Below, one piece after another: positions 14,198 through 14,966 of a DNA stretch of 14,966 nt; the first letter of the stretch is position 1; every line of letters starts with the position of its first letter. The position numbers and the translations under genes are program-made. The notes under the pieces are model-generated. The model was not told the origin of the DNA and made no database searches. It saw nothing but the letters and a program-made list of their open reading frames with translations. The DNA is from Microvirga sp. (GTDB lineage: Bacteria > Pseudomonadota > Alphaproteobacteria > Rhizobiales > Beijerinckiaceae): the NCBI GenBank assembly GCA_022241475.1, contig JAKOMT010000019.1:1-14966 (forward strand), read 5' to 3'.

Positions 14198-14542
14198 TCA
14201 CGTCCTCTCGTTCTTCTGGGCGGCGCCGGCCGCAGCATGCTTGAGGCGGGTGACCGCCATGATGATAGGTCGCAGCTCCGCAGGCGCGGTCTCGAACCCC
14301 CGCTTGATGCTGAGGCGCGGGCCCATCTCCTTCGGCACCGGCTCCCAGTTCGTCGGGTCGGCGTTCTTCCGGTTGCCGTCGAGGCACAGGCGTGCCGTGC
14401 CCACGATCTGGTCGGAGATCTCGACGATCGCCTTTGCGCGGCCCACCTACCGGGCGACTTCCTCGCTTGACAGGCCTTCGTCCGACAGCCGCTCGAACTG
14501 CGCGAAAAGGTGGTTGTTCAGATCCGAAATCTTGTTCTTCAT
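14198..14542 (-). pseudogene. Phage-type small protein interrupted by an amber codon
   Basis: From ATG at 14540-14542 (GGGAGGG about 7 bases upstream) the frame gives MKNKISDLNNHLFAQFERL and SDEGLSSEEVAR, then TAG at 14447-14449. The same frame continues as VGRAKAIVEISDQIVGTARL with no further stop until TGA at 14198-14200. The whole resembles a common phage/prophage small protein: a start like (K)ISDLNNHLFAQLERL, then a helix with ..RAKA...V...I...ARL.LD. That family usually has an uninterrupted E/D-rich helix at the site of the stop, so a GAG to TAG change is the simplest explanation. The full frame is 114 codons plus stop. The function of the family is unknown to me. Confidence 0.7.
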
Positions 14543-14628
14543 TGTCGTGCCCTCCCGTTGTGTACCCCTGTTCCGCTTCCGCGCCCCCGCTGCTCCCCCG
14601 AATGCGACCGGGGGAGACGCTGGAGCGC

Positions 14629-14714
14629 CTAGGCGACGACCTTGTCGGCTTCGAGTGCGGACTCCTTCAACTCTGCCACGCGGTCCAGCGTCTCGTCGGC
14701 GAGGCGGCCGAACT
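14629..14714 (-). pseudogene. 3' remnant of a phage-type gene truncated by the IS3 element
   Basis: A frame open from the IS boundary reads KFGRLADETLDRVAELKESA and ends EADKVVA at TAG (14629-14631). It is a helical C-terminus whose 5' part is lost behind the IS3-family end at about 14715. A GC hairpin (CTCCCCCG at 14593-14600 with CGGGGGAG at 14609-14616) separates it from the next gene. The family cannot be named from 28 residues. Confidence 0.5.
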
Positions 14715-14966
14715 TGAACCGCCCCGGGTTTGCCGGAGGCTCCAACTTCCAAATAGGATGGAGCCATGACGAGCAAAACGACGAACAAGTTTTCCCCTGA
14801 AGTGCGCGAGCGTGCGGTGCGGTTGGTGTTGGATCATGAGGCTGATCATTCCTCCCGCTGGACTGCCTGCCAGTCGATAGCGACGAAGATCGGCTGCTCG
14901 ACGCACACGCTGCTGGATTGGGTGAAGAAGGCAGAGGTCGACGCCGGCAAGCGAGCTGGAGTCCCA
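14715..14966 (+). mobile_element. Left end of an IS3-family insertion sequence (runs off window)
   Basis: The left terminus begins at about 14715 with TGAACCGCCCCGGGTTT, a start typical of IS3-family (IS51-like) inverted repeats. An orfA-type transposase gene follows from 14766. The coding remnant on its left (minus strand) ends exactly at this point. The right end and target duplication lie outside the window. Confidence 0.75.
14766..14966 (+). CDS. IS3-family transposase OrfA, N-terminal part (partial)
   Basis: The first 67 residues of an IS3-family OrfA, the DNA-binding subunit that is joined to OrfB by frameshifting. [17 protein letters not shown] is the classic opening. A helix-turn-helix follows ([20 protein letters not shown]). 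The ATG at 14766-14768 lies 50 bases inside the element, with AGGATGGAG just upstream as ribosome site. The gene continues past the window end. Confidence 0.92.
   Translation, partial: MTSKTTNKFSPEVRERAVRLVLDHEADHSSRWTACQSIATKIGCSTHTLLDWVKKAEVDAGKRAGVP

Noticed and set aside
1..14966. CRISPR arrays or other regular short repeats
   Set aside because: No regularly spaced repeats were seen; the only direct repeats are the IS21 terminal ones.

Overview
The window is GC-rich DNA from what is most likely an alphaproteobacterium of the Hyphomicrobiales (rhizobia and relatives). This rests on the napEFDABC gene order, the nnrU/nirK/nnrS/nnrR/pseudoazurin assortment and the codon use; the genus cannot be fixed from sequence alone. 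It is a denitrification gene block bounded by mobile DNA on both sides: the end of an IS21-family element on the left, and a decayed phage/plasmid-like module with the start of an IS3-family element on the right.

Layout. 1-287: 3' end of IstB plus the IS21 terminal repeats, inserted into a decayed NicO-type Ni/Co exporter gene (288-567, minus). 580-1412 (minus): an amber-interrupted small membrane-protein gene, a DUF6522-like gene and a small unknown gene, with a perfect NnrR/FNR-type palindrome upstream (1478-1495). 1650-6271 (minus): napE-F-D-A-B-C, a complete periplasmic nitrate reductase operon. 6391-7463 (minus): a small two-helix membrane protein and nnrU. 7604-8656 (plus): nirK, a copper nitrite reductase of the AniA-like class, divergent from nnrU and sharing an NnrR-type box with it. 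After a strong terminator comes a tightly overlapping plus-strand run (8726-11362): unknown orf, nnrS, CxxC DUF1858 protein, group III truncated hemoglobin, DUF454/YbaN membrane protein. 11359-12057 (minus): an nnrR-like Crp/Fnr regulator whose stop codon overlaps that of the YbaN gene. 12193-12633 (plus): pseudoazurin, divergent from nnrR, with a third NnrR-type palindrome between them. 12634-13333: terminators and no credible gene. 13334-14714 (minus): four phage/plasmid-like genes, one broken by an amber codon and one cut by the IS3 element that starts near 14715.

How it works together (inference from families). Nap reduces nitrate to nitrite in the periplasm, fed by NapC. NirK reduces nitrite to NO with electrons from pseudoazurin. 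The NnrR-like protein, which lacks the cysteine cluster of FNR, probably senses NO and acts at the three palindromes. NnrS, the truncated hemoglobin and the CxxC protein probably limit NO damage. No NO reductase (nor) or N2O reductase (nos) gene lies in the window, so the pathway stops at NO here. The least understood parts are the unknown gene between nirK and nnrS, the overlapping nnrS-DUF1858-trHb-YbaN run, and the DUF6522 mini-operon under its own NnrR-type box.
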